Origin: Sungkyunkwania multivorans
GTDB lineage: Bacteria > Bacteroidota > Bacteroidia > Flavobacteriales > Flavobacteriaceae
Direction of reading: 5' to 3'
Assembly (NCBI RefSeq): GCF_042675645.1
Contig: NZ_JBHTJH010000002.1
Span: 59,882-123,881 of the forward strand
Length of the DNA stretch: 64,000 nucleotides
Part shown: piece by piece, positions 25,800 to 35,239 of the stretch
Numbering within the stretch: the stretch's first letter is position 1
Layout: each line of letters starts with the position of its first letter
The notes under the pieces: generated by a model
What the model saw: only the letters and a program-made list of their open reading frames with translations
Databases searched by the model: none
Told to the model about the DNA's origin: nothing
Made by a program: the position numbers and the translations under genes

Positions 25800-26528
25800 A
25801 TGAGCACACTAGCCAAAGTAATCGTTACAGCTATCATGGGTATCTTACTTACTTCCTGCCAATTTGATATAAACTGGGGAGAAGGAAAAAGAGGAAGCGG
25901 CAATGTCGTTTCCGAGACAAGAGAGATCACAGAAGATTTTACAGGTATTAAGGCCACCGAAGGAATCGATGTATATGTGACCCAGGCGGAGAAATTTAGC
26001 ATTGAAGTAGAAGCCGATGACAACATCATCGAATTGATCTCAACGGACATCAAAGATGGTATGTTGAAAGTTCATACAGAAGAGCGTATCGGTCGTGCAA
26101 AGTCTAAAAAAGTATATGTAAGCCTGCCCACCATCGACAGGCTATATAGCAATAGTGGCGCCGACCTTTATGCCCAAGAGACGATCAAAGCGGACAAATT
26201 GGAACTGGACGCGAGCAGCGGTGCCGACCTTAAGGTCATTATCGAAGCAAACGAAGTTACCTGTGATGCCAGCAGCGGTGCCGATATCAAGGTCGCTGGT
26301 ACCGCCAATGTTCTAATAGCAGATGCAAGTAGCGGAGCAGACATCAAAGCTGAGGACCTCATCGTTAAGACCTGTATGGCCGATGCAAGCAGTGGTGCTG
26401 ATATCGCCTTACATGTCACCGAATCATTAAAGGCAGATGCCAGTAGTGGTGCTGACATCCGATATCGCGGTAATCCTGAAAATGTTACCAAAAATAAGTC
26501 TGCATCCGGCAGCGTTCATAAATACTAA
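25800..26528 (+). CDS. GIN-domain (DUF2807) lipoprotein with DASSGAD repeats
   Basis: The 242-residue protein has a lipobox-like LLTSC (Cys20) and a DUF2807 'head GIN' domain (ITEDFTGIKATEGIDVYVTQ). The second half holds a repeat of about 19 residues whose best-conserved part is DASSGAD, at residues 137, 156, 175, 195 and 213, with an earlier SNSGAD at 117. This spacing fits rungs of a right-handed beta helix. It should be a surface or periplasmic lipoprotein. It lies 43 bp behind the PspC gene and probably belongs to the same operon. Confidence 0.9.
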   Translation: MSTLAKVIVTAIMGILLTSCQFDINWGEGKRGSGNVVSETREITEDFTGIKATEGIDVYVTQAEKFSIEVEADDNIIELISTDIKDGMLKVHTEERIGRAKSKKVYVSLPTIDRLYSNSGADLYAQETIKADKLELDASSGADLKVIIEANEVTCDASSGADIKVAGTANVLIADASSGADIKAEDLIVKTCMADASSGADIALHVTESLKADASSGADIRYRGNPENVTKNKSASGSVHKY

Positions 26529-26557
26529 CAGTAGCACGCAACACATTATCTACTGTT

Positions 26558-27130
26558 ATGAGAAACGCTGAAAGCTTATTGAAATACAAACCAGCTATCG
26601 TTTTGGGTATCACCTTCGTGGTTGGTTTGTTTATTTTATGGGAGCATCTTAATGGTGGTGTCATCACACATCATCTTCTGGCAGACGACAATATGCCTGG
26701 AATCTCCAATTGGTGGGGACTCATTACGATTCCGTCGTTGAGCTGGATACTACTTTCTATTATTCAGAAAAGGATAAGAAAAGAATCCTTACCAACGGAA
26801 GGTTTTGATGAGAAGGCACTGGTAAAGGAAGCGATGTATCGATTCATCGGCGGACTATTGTTCGGAATTACGGCAGCAGCCTTCTGGGAGTTGAATCTAG
26901 AGTACATCTTGCAATATTTTATATATCTCCCAGTGGTCCTGGCCCTGTTCATCTCTGTGCACAAGCCGGAATATTATCTGGGCTTTGTCTTGGGAATGGC
27001 ATTTACCTTTGGCGGTATCTTGCCCATAGCGTTCGGACTAGTATTGCTTCTATTATCATTTGTGGTACACAAAATTATACGAGGGGGATTTTTATTCGCA
27101 GTTTCAAAATTAAAGACACAAACCCGATAA
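26558..27130 (+). CDS. Hypothetical membrane protein
   Basis: The 190-residue product has five or six hydrophobic helices separated by a charged loop (IIQKRIRKESLPTEGFDEKAL, residues 66-86). No enzyme motif is visible. It follows the GIN lipoprotein by 29 bp on the same strand, so I place it in the PadR-PspC-GIN operon as a membrane component of unknown role. Confidence 0.75.
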   Translation: MRNAESLLKYKPAIVLGITFVVGLFILWEHLNGGVITHHLLADDNMPGISNWWGLITIPSLSWILLSIIQKRIRKESLPTEGFDEKALVKEAMYRFIGGLLFGITAAAFWELNLEYILQYFIYLPVVLALFISVHKPEYYLGFVLGMAFTFGGILPIAFGLVLLLLSFVVHKIIRGGFLFAVSKLKTQTR

Positions 27131-27139
27131 AGCAGAAAA

Positions 27140-27643
27140 ATGAAAATATCATTGATCACAATAATATTCTTCCTTGTCGCACATCTGTGCTTTGCCCAGT
27201 CAAATGAAAAAGAACTCTTCGACCTGCTAGCAGAAAAGGATGAGCAAATCTTTACCGCTTCCTTTGTGACCTGCGATTATGAGGTCTTGAACATGCTGAT
27301 CTCGGATGACCTTGAATTCTATCACGATCAAGGAGGGATGACCTTGGGAAAGGAGGAATTTATAGAGACCACAAAGAATGGGCTTTGTAAAGATCAAGGA
27401 AAAACTACCCGAGAACTCATCAAATCAAGCCTGAAAGTATTTCCCCTTGCTGATGAAGGAAGACTATATGCTGCCATTCAAACGGGTGAACACCTGTTTT
27501 ATGAAACTGCCTCAGGACTTAAAGAGGGAAACAGTTACACCATCGCTAAGTTCACGCATTTGTGGATGCTCATAGATGGCAAATGGAAAATAAAACGCGT
27601 ATTGAGCTATGATCACCAACAAAAACAAATACCATTAAAATAA
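27140..27643 (+). CDS. Exported NTF2-like (DUF4440) protein
   Basis: The 167-residue protein starts with a signal peptide (MKISLITIIFFLVAHLCFAQ). It then shows the cone fold of the NTF2/SnoaL-like DUF4440 family: a helix with FDLLAEKDEQIFTA, the LNMLISDDLEFYHDQGG strand, and GKWKIKRVLSYDHQ at the end. Members are ligand-binding or enzymatic in many ways, so the function stays open. It closes the run of genes from 23129 and is followed by a terminator. Confidence 0.85.
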   Translation: MKISLITIIFFLVAHLCFAQSNEKELFDLLAEKDEQIFTASFVTCDYEVLNMLISDDLEFYHDQGGMTLGKEEFIETTKNGLCKDQGKTTRELIKSSLKVFPLADEGRLYAAIQTGEHLFYETASGLKEGNSYTIAKFTHLWMLIDGKWKIKRVLSYDHQQKQIPLK

Positions 27644-27754
27644 AAACTTTAAAAGCACCCTGACCAACCATTTTATATTTCCATAGTTACGAAGCCAATG
27701 GCTTCATCCCAAAGAAGTTGAAACGCATCTTTGGTACAGTTTACATGTTTGTTG

Positions 27755-27796
27755 AAGACTGCCGTTCCATTACTATGGAATAGGCAGTCTTTTTTA
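27755..27796 (+). terminator. Intrinsic terminator
   Basis: AAGACTGCC (27755-27763) pairs with GGCAGTCTT (27783-27791), with an inner TTCCAT/ATGGAA stem, and T residues follow. It ends the operon before the VCBS lipoprotein gene. Confidence 0.85.
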
Positions 27797-27824
27797 TATA
27801 TTTGATATCCAACCCAACGACTTA

Positions 27825-30800
27825 ATGAAACAGTTTTTATATTTATTTGGTATCGCCATTTTGGTGATTTCCTGCGGAAAAGAAACCGGGAAAAAGGAAG
27901 CTGAAAAGGAACAGGTAAATGCCACGAAAAGTTCATCTCCCAAAGAACTTTTTACGCTCAAAGACCCTAAAGAAAGTGGATTATACTTTGTAAATAATGT
28001 ACAAGAGACCTTCGAGGAGAATTATCTCAACTATGAGTTCTTTTATAACGGGAGCGGTGTTGCCGTAGGCGACATTAACAATGACGGCTTGCCAGACATC
28101 TATTTTGCCGGAAATTCCTCAGATGATAAGCTCTATTTGAATAAGGGCGACATGACCTTCGAGGATATTTCCACTACCTCGGGTATTGCTGGGCTGCAGG
28201 GCTGGAGTACTGGCGTGAACATGATAGACATCAATGCCGATGGTTGGCTCGATATCTACGTATGCCGATCAGGCCCCTCAAAAGATATCAGTAAACGCAC
28301 CAACCGACTGTATATAAATAACAAGAACAATACCTTTACCGAAGCCGCCGCTCAATATGGATTAAAAAGTACCGACTACTCTATCCAGTCGGCCTTTTTT
28401 GATTACGATCTAGATGGCGACTTGGACATGTATCTGCTCAATCACCCAGATCCTAAATTCAAGACCAAGGATGCAATTCAGCACATGAAGGACATCAAAG
28501 CTGGAAAAATACAGACCGATATATTCTATGAAAATATCAACGGCAAATTCGTCGACCGTTCGCGTAGTGCGAATTTGGTCAATTTCGGATACCGCCATGG
28601 TATAGCGATTGGCGATATCAACAAAGATGGCTATCCCGATCTCTACATCAGCAGCGATTTTGAAGAGCCCGATGTACTGTGCATCAACCAAGGAGACAAG
28701 ACCTTCAAAAACGAGATCGAAGATTATTTCCGCCATATCTCCTACAACAGCATGGGCAATGAGATGGTAGACATCAACAACGATGGACTCCTCGACGTCT
28801 TTGTGGTTGACATGGCCATTGCCGATCATTTTCGATCCAAGGCATACATGGCATCGATGAATGTTAAAAAATTCAATGTGCTAAAGAACAATGGATACCA
28901 TTCACAATACATGTTCAATACCTTACATGTAAATAATGGAAATGACACCTATAGCGAAATCGCCCAGTTGTCCGGAATCGCGAAAACCGATTGGAGTTGG
29001 GCACCCCTGTTTTTCGATATGGATCAGGACGGCTACAAAGACCTCTTTATCACCAATGGAATCAAAGAAAATTTCCTATATCGTGACCTTCAGGCAGAAG
29101 CCGACAAAAAAAAGAATGAAACCGGTAGTATTTCATTGGATGACCTCTTGAATATCGTTCCTAGCGACATCTCCGAGAATATATTCTATAAGAATGAAGG
29201 TGGCCTTAAATTCAAAGATGTCTCAGGAGAATGGGCAAAGCCAAGTCTTTATAATTCCAATGGGGTTGCGACGGCTGATTTTGACAATGATGGCGACTTG
29301 GACTTTGTAACCAATAACATGGGAAGCAACGCTTCGCTCTATGAAAATAAAGCAGCCAATGGTATAGGTGGAAATTTTGTAAAACTATTATTGAAAGGTG
29401 AACCAAAAAATCCACAAGCGATTGGCACCAAAGTAGAAGTGTCCACCTCGGATGGCAGACAATGGCAAGAACTGTATACCACTCGAGGCTATCTTTCTTC
29501 GGTAGACCATCCGCTCGTATTTGGCCTCGATGATAATGTCACTGCCGAGGTAAGTGTTATATGGCCCGATAGAACGGCTTCAAATTTTACGATGAAAGCC
29601 AATAGCACGAGGACCGTTTATTATGCTTCGTCCGAAAGAGTGGCATATACCCCATCAAACAATTCTGAGGCATTACTTACCGAAGTCTTAAATTCAGGTG
29701 TTGATTTTCGACATGAAGAAGATCAGATCAACGACTACAAGCAGCAGGTGCTTCTGCCCCACTCTCAATCAAATGTGGGTCCTAGTCTAGCTAAGGCAGA
29801 TGTAAACGGTGATGGCCTAGAAGATCTATTTATCGGTGGCGCGGCTGGGCAAGCTGGTGTGCTTTATGTCCAAAACAATACTGGTAGCTTTTCTCGAAAA
29901 ACCGGTCCCTGGCAAAAAGATGCGGCTTTCGAAGATACCGGAGCCATCTTTTTTGACAGTGATGGCGATGGCGACCAAGATCTTTATGTGGTAAGTGGTG
30001 GTACGCATTTACCTTTTAACAGCAACGGATATCAAGACCGACTGTATATCAATCAAGGAAACGGTAATTTCTCTAAAGGAACTTTGCCAAAGATGACCGA
30101 AAGTGGTGCTCCAGTCGTTGCAGCAGATATCGATAAGGATGGCGATCAAGATCTCTTTGTAGGCGGAAGGATCATTCCCGATAAGTATCCCTATGCACCA
30201 AAATCGTATCTATTGGTAAACAATAATGGAACTTTCACCAAAAACGAAATTGCCATCGACCAAATGGTGTCTGCAGCATTATTTACAGATTATGACAAGG
30301 ATGGGGATGAAGATCTGATGATCGTAGGAGAATGGTCGGCCATTACCATTTTTAAAAATGATGCGGGTACTTTTAGTAAAGCGAATATCCCTTCTCTTGA
30401 AAAGACTGTCGGCCTATGGTTTGGACTGGCCGAGCGTGATATGGACAACGACGGCGACATGGATTACTTTGCTGGCAACCTTGGTTTGAACACGAAATTC
30501 AAAGCCAGCGAGAAAAAGGCCTTTCATGTGTATTGTGACGATTTTGACCAAAACGGCACCTACGATGTGGTGCTGAGCAGCAATTACAACGGAAAGTTGG
30601 TACCCTCAAGGGGTCGCGAATGCTCGTCGGAACAAATGCCTTTTATCCAAGAAAAATTTAAGGACTACCGTTCCTTCGCGAGTGCCAGCTTGCAGGATAT
30701 CTACGGTGACCAATTGGAAACAGCGTTACATTACGAGGCCAATATGCTACATAGTGTGTACCTGGAAAACAAAGGCGATGGTAGTTTTGCAATTAGGCAA

Positions 30801-31094
30801 TTACCTCTGAAAGCACAGTATGGTCCAGTGAGTGATTTTGCCTTTGCAGACATAGACAACGACGGAAAGGAAGAAGTGCTTCTTGTTGGGAATCTCTTTA
30901 ATGTGGAGGTAGAAACGATGCGCTATGACGCTGCACGAGGTACAGTTCTTGACTTTGATGGTAGTAAATTTTCAACCCTGAATAGTTCGGATACTGGCTT
31001 TGTGACCAGTGGTGATGCAAGAAACATAGCCATCCTCAACCGTATGATATTGGTTACCAATAATGATGGAAAGATGGATGTATTTAAAATATAA
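27825..31094 (+). CDS. VCBS/FG-GAP repeat lipoprotein with ASPIC/UnbV domain
   Basis: The 1089-residue protein has a lipobox (LVISC, Cys17) and many FG-GAP/VCBS blades with calcium-binding DxDxDG loops such as GDINNDGLPDIYFAG, DYDLDGDLDMYL and DSDGDGDQDLYV. Two beta-propellers flank an ASPIC/UnbV-like stretch (residues about 520-600) with GEPKNPQAIGTKVEV and RGYLSSVDHPLVFGL. This is the CRTAC1-like architecture common in surface lipoproteins of Bacteroidota. A role in adhesion or polymer binding is inferred. It stands alone between terminator and C-GCAxxG gene. Confidence 0.92.
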   Translation: MKQFLYLFGIAILVISCGKETGKKEAEKEQVNATKSSSPKELFTLKDPKESGLYFVNNVQETFEENYLNYEFFYNGSGVAVGDINNDGLPDIYFAGNSSDDKLYLNKGDMTFEDISTTSGIAGLQGWSTGVNMIDINADGWLDIYVCRSGPSKDISKRTNRLYINNKNNTFTEAAAQYGLKSTDYSIQSAFFDYDLDGDLDMYLLNHPDPKFKTKDAIQHMKDIKAGKIQTDIFYENINGKFVDRSRSANLVNFGYRHGIAIGDINKDGYPDLYISSDFEEPDVLCINQGDKTFKNEIEDYFRHISYNSMGNEMVDINNDGLLDVFVVDMAIADHFRSKAYMASMNVKKFNVLKNNGYHSQYMFNTLHVNNGNDTYSEIAQLSGIAKTDWSWAPLFFDMDQDGYKDLFITNGIKENFLYRDLQAEADKKKNETGSISLDDLLNIVPSDISENIFYKNEGGLKFKDVSGEWAKPSLYNSNGVATADFDNDGDLDFVTNNMGSNASLYENKAANGIGGNFVKLLLKGEPKNPQAIGTKVEVSTSDGRQWQELYTTRGYLSSVDHPLVFGLDDNVTAEVSVIWPDRTASNFTMKANSTRTVYYASSERVAYTPSNNSEALLTEVLNSGVDFRHEEDQINDYKQQVLLPHSQSNVGPSLAKADVNGDGLEDLFIGGAAGQAGVLYVQNNTGSFSRKTGPWQKDAAFEDTGAIFFDSDGDGDQDLYVVSGGTHLPFNSNGYQDRLYINQGNGNFSKGTLPKMTESGAPVVAADIDKDGDQDLFVGGRIIPDKYPYAPKSYLLVNNNGTFTKNEIAIDQMVSAALFTDYDKDGDEDLMIVGEWSAITIFKNDAGTFSKANIPSLEKTVGLWFGLAERDMDNDGDMDYFAGNLGLNTKFKASEKKAFHVYCDDFDQNGTYDVVLSSNYNGKLVPSRGRECSSEQMPFIQEKFKDYRSFASASLQDIYGDQLETALHYEANMLHSVYLENKGDGSFAIRQLPLKAQYGPVSDFAFADIDNDGKEEVLLVGNLFNVEVETMRYDAARGTVLDFDGSKFSTLNSSDTGFVTSGDARNIAILNRMILVTNNDGKMDVFKI

Positions 31095-31232
31095 ACTAGT
31101 GATATTCATACATGGACGCCTGACCAAGTTTTAACACATTCTTACCCAGTAATTTTCATTACCATGTGACATAAATCATTGCGCAATTTTGATGAAATTC
31201 TTATTCTATATCTCATCAAAAAAAGTGTAGCA

Positions 31233-32075
31233 ATGAACGATACATCGATCAACGACACCAAAAAGGTCTTTAAGCAATGTGGTACTTGTTCTCAGACCTT
31301 CGGTCATCTTCTTAATCGCGAGTTTGGCTATCCCAAGGAAGCAGAAGTGCGAGCGCTGGACAACCTGGCTGGCGGCATCATGAATACCGGTCATCAATGT
31401 GGGATGCTCTGGGGGTCGGCCCTCGCCATTGGTGCGGAATCTTACAGACGCAATAATGACCTTGACAAGGCCACCGCCATCGCCGTTACCGCAACACAAC
31501 AGATCATCGAATCCTTTTACGATCGGTCGAAAACGATCAGCTGTAGAGAGATCACAGGCTGTGACCTGAACAGCGTATTTGGAATGATGAAATTCATGCT
31601 GAAGATAACGCTCAAAGGCATGAAAAACAGTCAATGCTTCAATCTAGCAGAACAATGGGCCCCAGAGGCCATTGAAACAGCAAAGGACGGATTGACAGAA
31701 AAGATAGAGCTCAACCATAAACCACTAAGCTGTGCCTCGGAAGTAGTGAGAAAGATGGGAGGTAGCGAGGAAGAAATAGCGATGGTAGCCGGTTTTGCGG
31801 GTGGTCTAGGCTTAAGTGGTAATGCCTGTGGAGCACTAAGTGCAGCCATTTGGATGAAAACACTTGCTTGGTGCAGAGAACATCCAGGCAAGAATCCACC
31901 CTATTTTAATAACCCACATGCAAAGGAAGCCCTAAAAGCTTTTGAAGATGCCACCGATTCCAAATTTCTATGTACCGAAATATCGGGACATTCTTTCGAA
32001 ACCATAGATGACCATTCGCGATTTATCAAAAATGGTGGATGTAGCGAATTGATCGAAGCCTTGGTGCACTCATAA
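31233..32075 (+). CDS. C-GCAxxG-C-C family redox protein
   Basis: From ATG 31233 (MNDTSIND) the protein has about 280 residues; the longer form from 31179 adds a leader that does not look conserved. It shows cysteine patterns of the C_GCAxxG_C_C family twice: GGIMNTGHQCGMLWG near residue 50 and GGLGLSGNACGALSAA near 195. Paired cysteines also occur in QCGTCSQ, SCREITGCD and PLSCASE. Family members are thought to be redox or metal-binding proteins. The internal duplication suggests two half-domains. It is preceded by a TGTGACATAAATCA stretch that might be a regulator site. Confidence 0.85.
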   Translation: MNDTSINDTKKVFKQCGTCSQTFGHLLNREFGYPKEAEVRALDNLAGGIMNTGHQCGMLWGSALAIGAESYRRNNDLDKATAIAVTATQQIIESFYDRSKTISCREITGCDLNSVFGMMKFMLKITLKGMKNSQCFNLAEQWAPEAIETAKDGLTEKIELNHKPLSCASEVVRKMGGSEEEIAMVAGFAGGLGLSGNACGALSAAIWMKTLAWCREHPGKNPPYFNNPHAKEALKAFEDATDSKFLCTEISGHSFETIDDHSRFIKNGGCSELIEALVHS

Positions 32076-32270
32076 CCTTAGTTTGTACGCATTTTAAGAG
32101 CCTATTTCTACAATTTCAGGCTAGCATCATCTTTTGTCATTCATACCATGTTGCAAAGTCCTACTTTCCACTATATGGATCTCGATGTAATATGTATCTT
32201 TAGCATAAATATCCGTCCATCGCTCGGCCATAGAAGACTTAGATGCCGAAGATCAAATTGAATTCAAATC

Positions 32271-33662
32271 ATGACCAAATACTATCTCTTACCCTTCGTA
32301 TTTCTTGTAACTTTTTTAGGAGTTGGACAGACCGACATGGTAAGATATACCTTGCATCATATTGCCAATTCAAAAAAGATCGAAGTGATTATTGAAGTCG
32401 ATGCGGCAGATACTGAAACCTTGCGTCTTCAAATTCCAAGGAGTGCCCCAGGCGCCTATGAGATAACCGATTATATAAGTTTTGTAGAAAATGTCCAAGC
32501 AAGGACCAAGTCAGGAGTCATCCTAAAAGGCTATCGCGGCATCGGCTCATACTTCATCTTTAAGGGAAAAGAGATAATTTCCAAAATATCCTATACCGTG
32601 GATATCTCGAAAATGGAGGTAGTACTGAAAGGCGCTTTTGCCAGCTCCAAGGTGAGAGATGATTATTTGGGGATTTTGGGTTACTCGGTTTTTGGAAAAG
32701 TGCTTGGAAAGGAAAGAAATCCCATAGAATTGACGATTAAGAGTGATGCAAGTTGGCCAATTTTCACAACACTTGATCCAACGCAACATTTTCTCGCTGA
32801 ACATTCCATGAATGTCACAGACTATGCCGAACTCGTAGATGCGCAATACCTTCTGGGGAAAGATTTACAACTGCTAGAAGTGGAGGGAGCAAAGATTCCG
32901 TTGGTCATTGCGGTCTATGCCGAAACCGCTATCGACATCAATGAGATTGGCAGGAGAGCCTTATTGAGCCTAGAAGGTCTGTCCGAATACTTCGGTTATA
33001 TTCCAATGCCTCACTACACTCTCTGCTATGAATTCCTGGAACCTCTAAGTGATGAACATGATTATGGTTTTTCCATGGAGCATATGAATAGCATGACCGC
33101 CAGTCTCGACACTTCGAGCGCCATAAAAGAAGTTGATGGTGATGCTAAAATCGGTGGAATCGTTCATCATATGGGACATTCTTGGATCCCCCTTCGATCT
33201 TATGGCGAAGGATATCGTCCTTACGATTGGGGAACCGCCCCTATCATTGAAACCATTTGGCTAAATGAAGGCTTCATCTGGTATGTGATGACACAGGTTT
33301 TAGAAAGTCCGGAGGGTCTCCAATTTTTTAGAGGTGTATTGGCATCTGCACCCCCATTTATCAAAGAAAAATCGCTTAAGGAGTTATCCCGGCTAGGATC
33401 AACGCAATATTCCTTGGATTTTGATATCGGAAGAAATCTCTTTTCGCGAGGAGCATTGATGGCCTATGAAATGGACACAAAAATTAAAAGTTCGACCAAT
33501 GGCGAGAAATCCTTCAAGGATGCCCTTCTCGGATTGTTGCAATGGACTGAAGAAAATCAGCGTGCTTTCAAATACGAAGAGATCATACCGATCCTCTCCA
33601 AATCAACAGGAGTCGATCTTACCAATATTTGGTCGAAATGGCAAGGATCCCCAAGAAAGTGA
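32271..33662 (+). CDS. M61-like peptidase homologue with HHMGH instead of HExxH
   Basis: The 463-residue protein carries a signal peptide (ending GVGQ) and an N-terminal beta domain (IPRSAPGAYEITDYISFV). It then has the peptidase M61 core with DYGFSMEHMNSM, IVHHMGHSWIPLR and the downstream TIWLNEGFIWYV. In glycyl aminopeptidases the zinc motif is HExxH with a third ligand Glu in the later NEG. Here both His and that Glu remain, but the catalytic Glu is His (codons CAT CAT ATG GGA CAT). No C-terminal PDZ domain is visible. It may bind zinc without normal peptidase activity. Confidence 0.82.
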   Translation: MTKYYLLPFVFLVTFLGVGQTDMVRYTLHHIANSKKIEVIIEVDAADTETLRLQIPRSAPGAYEITDYISFVENVQARTKSGVILKGYRGIGSYFIFKGKEIISKISYTVDISKMEVVLKGAFASSKVRDDYLGILGYSVFGKVLGKERNPIELTIKSDASWPIFTTLDPTQHFLAEHSMNVTDYAELVDAQYLLGKDLQLLEVEGAKIPLVIAVYAETAIDINEIGRRALLSLEGLSEYFGYIPMPHYTLCYEFLEPLSDEHDYGFSMEHMNSMTASLDTSSAIKEVDGDAKIGGIVHHMGHSWIPLRSYGEGYRPYDWGTAPIIETIWLNEGFIWYVMTQVLESPEGLQFFRGVLASAPPFIKEKSLKELSRLGSTQYSLDFDIGRNLFSRGALMAYEMDTKIKSSTNGEKSFKDALLGLLQWTEENQRAFKYEEIIPILSKSTGVDLTNIWSKWQGSPRK

Positions 33663-33784
33663 AGCCCTGATCATTCATATAAAGTAGTATTTGCGACTCC
33701 AAGGTCGCTGCACAATAGTAATTCTTTCATATTGACTATCTTTAGCAAAGGGCAAAAAGACAGGTGACATCGCCTTTAACAACC

Positions 33785-34657
33785 ATGCCCACAACCTCCA
33801 CAGACCAAACAAATTCTTTAGGAATGGAAGATTTGAGCAAAGCAATCGAAAATCACTATCTGAAAGAAGGGTTATTTGAAGTGATAGTTGGCAAATTGAA
33901 AGAGCAAGGTATCGATATAGAAAATGTAACGAGAGCCAATATCTTGGGGGTAGATGAATTTCATGTTCGTGGTGCTGCGGTTTCAAAAGAGCTTGCCGGG
34001 TTGATCGACCTACATGGCAAAAATGTATTGGATGTTGGTTGTGGCCTCGGTGGACCCTGCAGAATGCTGTCCGATGAATTTGACTGTCAAACGACTGGAA
34101 TAGACTTGAGCAAAGAATATATAAGAACAGCCAATCAACTTTCCAAACTCGTTAAACTGGACAAGAAGACCACCTTTGTGCACGGAAATGCCCTTGATCT
34201 TCCTTTTAAGGACAGCTCTTTCGACGTGGTATGGACACAACACGTTCAAATGAATATACCTAATAAAGAAAGATTCTATTCAGAGATTTTTCGCGTTTTG
34301 AAACATGGTGGGCATTTGCTGTACTATGACATCTTTACCTCGGCAAAAGGCAACATTTCTTATCCCATGCCTTGGGCGAGTAATGCTAACCAGAGTTTTC
34401 TATTCACATTTGCCCAAATGGAAAAGCTGTTGAACCAGTTAGGTGTCGTTAAAGTGAATGCGATTGATCAAACAAAGGCTGGAATTGATTTTTTTGAGAT
34501 CATGATGGTAAATCTTCAAGAATTTGGTCCGCCTAGCATAGGACTGAATCTTCTTATGGGTGAAACCACCAAACCAAAACTGTCGAATCTATTATCCCAT
34601 TTGAAGGATGGCCTATTGGCGCTACATAGCGGTGTTTACAGGAAAAACCTTTATTAA
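33785..34657 (+). CDS. Class I SAM-dependent methyltransferase
   Basis: The protein has about 290 residues from ATG 33785; GTG 33764 would add seven. SAM-binding motif I is VLDVGCGLGGPCRML, motif II is TTGIDLSKEYI and the post-motif is VVWTQHVQMNIPNKERF. The GCGLGGPCR form and the long helical N-terminus resemble sarcosine/dimethylglycine and small-molecule N-methyltransferases, but the substrate cannot be fixed. It stands 123 bp after the M61-like gene; an upstream TATCTTTA could be its -7 box. Confidence 0.9.
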   Translation: MPTTSTDQTNSLGMEDLSKAIENHYLKEGLFEVIVGKLKEQGIDIENVTRANILGVDEFHVRGAAVSKELAGLIDLHGKNVLDVGCGLGGPCRMLSDEFDCQTTGIDLSKEYIRTANQLSKLVKLDKKTTFVHGNALDLPFKDSSFDVVWTQHVQMNIPNKERFYSEIFRVLKHGGHLLYYDIFTSAKGNISYPMPWASNANQSFLFTFAQMEKLLNQLGVVKVNAIDQTKAGIDFFEIMMVNLQEFGPPSIGLNLLMGETTKPKLSNLLSHLKDGLLALHSGVYRKNLY

Positions 34658-34722
34658 ATATAGATATGAGTCCTGTATCCTCCTTGATGTTTATCTTTAA
34701 AAGATGTCAAAAGTAAAATCAA

Positions 34723-35136
34723 ATGACTGGGGAAACGAATATACATAAGTTGATTAAAGGAATGACCCCCAAACTCATTTCTGGAGAATACATATTCTCT
34801 TCAGTAAAAGACCTTCGAAAGATCGATAGAAATGATACGATATGCGAATTCAAAGAACTCGAAGGAACGACCGTCGTGATGAAACGGGAAAAGGCAGACG
34901 AGTTAAACCTCAAATACGAATATATCGCTTCGTGGATCACCTTAATGGTCCACTCGTCTTTACAAGCGGTGGGTCTTACTGCGCTATTCTCGACTGCCTT
35001 GGCCGATCACAACATCAGTTGCAATGTGATAGCTGGCTATTATCATGATCATATTTTTGTGGATAAAAAAGATGCGGAAAAGGCGATGAAGGTCTTGAGA
35101 GATCTATCAAAAAAAGCGGAGACAGATCAGCTGTAA
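34723..35136 (+). CDS. ACT-domain protein
   Basis: The 137-residue protein is a small stand-alone ACT-type (ACT_7-like) regulator: an N-terminal LIKGMTPKLISGEYIFSSV segment, then ITLMVHSSLQAVGLTALFSTALADHNISCNVIAGYYHDHIFV. The latter is the beta-alpha-beta ligand-binding unit seen in aspartate kinases. It lacks a catalytic domain and may bind amino acids. It is 65 bp behind the methyltransferase and convergent with trxB. Confidence 0.88.
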   Translation: MTGETNIHKLIKGMTPKLISGEYIFSSVKDLRKIDRNDTICEFKELEGTTVVMKREKADELNLKYEYIASWITLMVHSSLQAVGLTALFSTALADHNISCNVIAGYYHDHIFVDKKDAEKAMKVLRDLSKKAETDQL

Positions 35137-35186
35137 AGAATATCCAATGGAGGTAAGATAGACATCCTTGAAAAGGTAAAAAATAG

Positions 35187-35220
35187 AAAGAACCACGAAC
35201 CCAAGGGCTCGTGGTTCTTT
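35187..35220. terminator. Bidirectional terminator between the ACT gene and trxB
   Basis: AAAGAACCACGA (35187-35198) pairs perfectly with TCGTGGTTCTTT (35209-35220). With A's on one side and T's on the other, it can serve both convergent genes. Confidence 0.85.
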
Positions 35221-35239
35221 AAAATTGTATCCATCTTAA

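Noticed and set aside
26168..26491. Minus-strand frame with repeated SAPLLAS units
   Set aside because: It is the mirror of the DASSGAD repeats of the GIN lipoprotein gene on the other strand.
27673..27936. Minus-strand 87-residue frame across the terminator before the VCBS gene
   Set aside because: It covers a clear terminator and the start of a real gene, and has no protein-like pattern.
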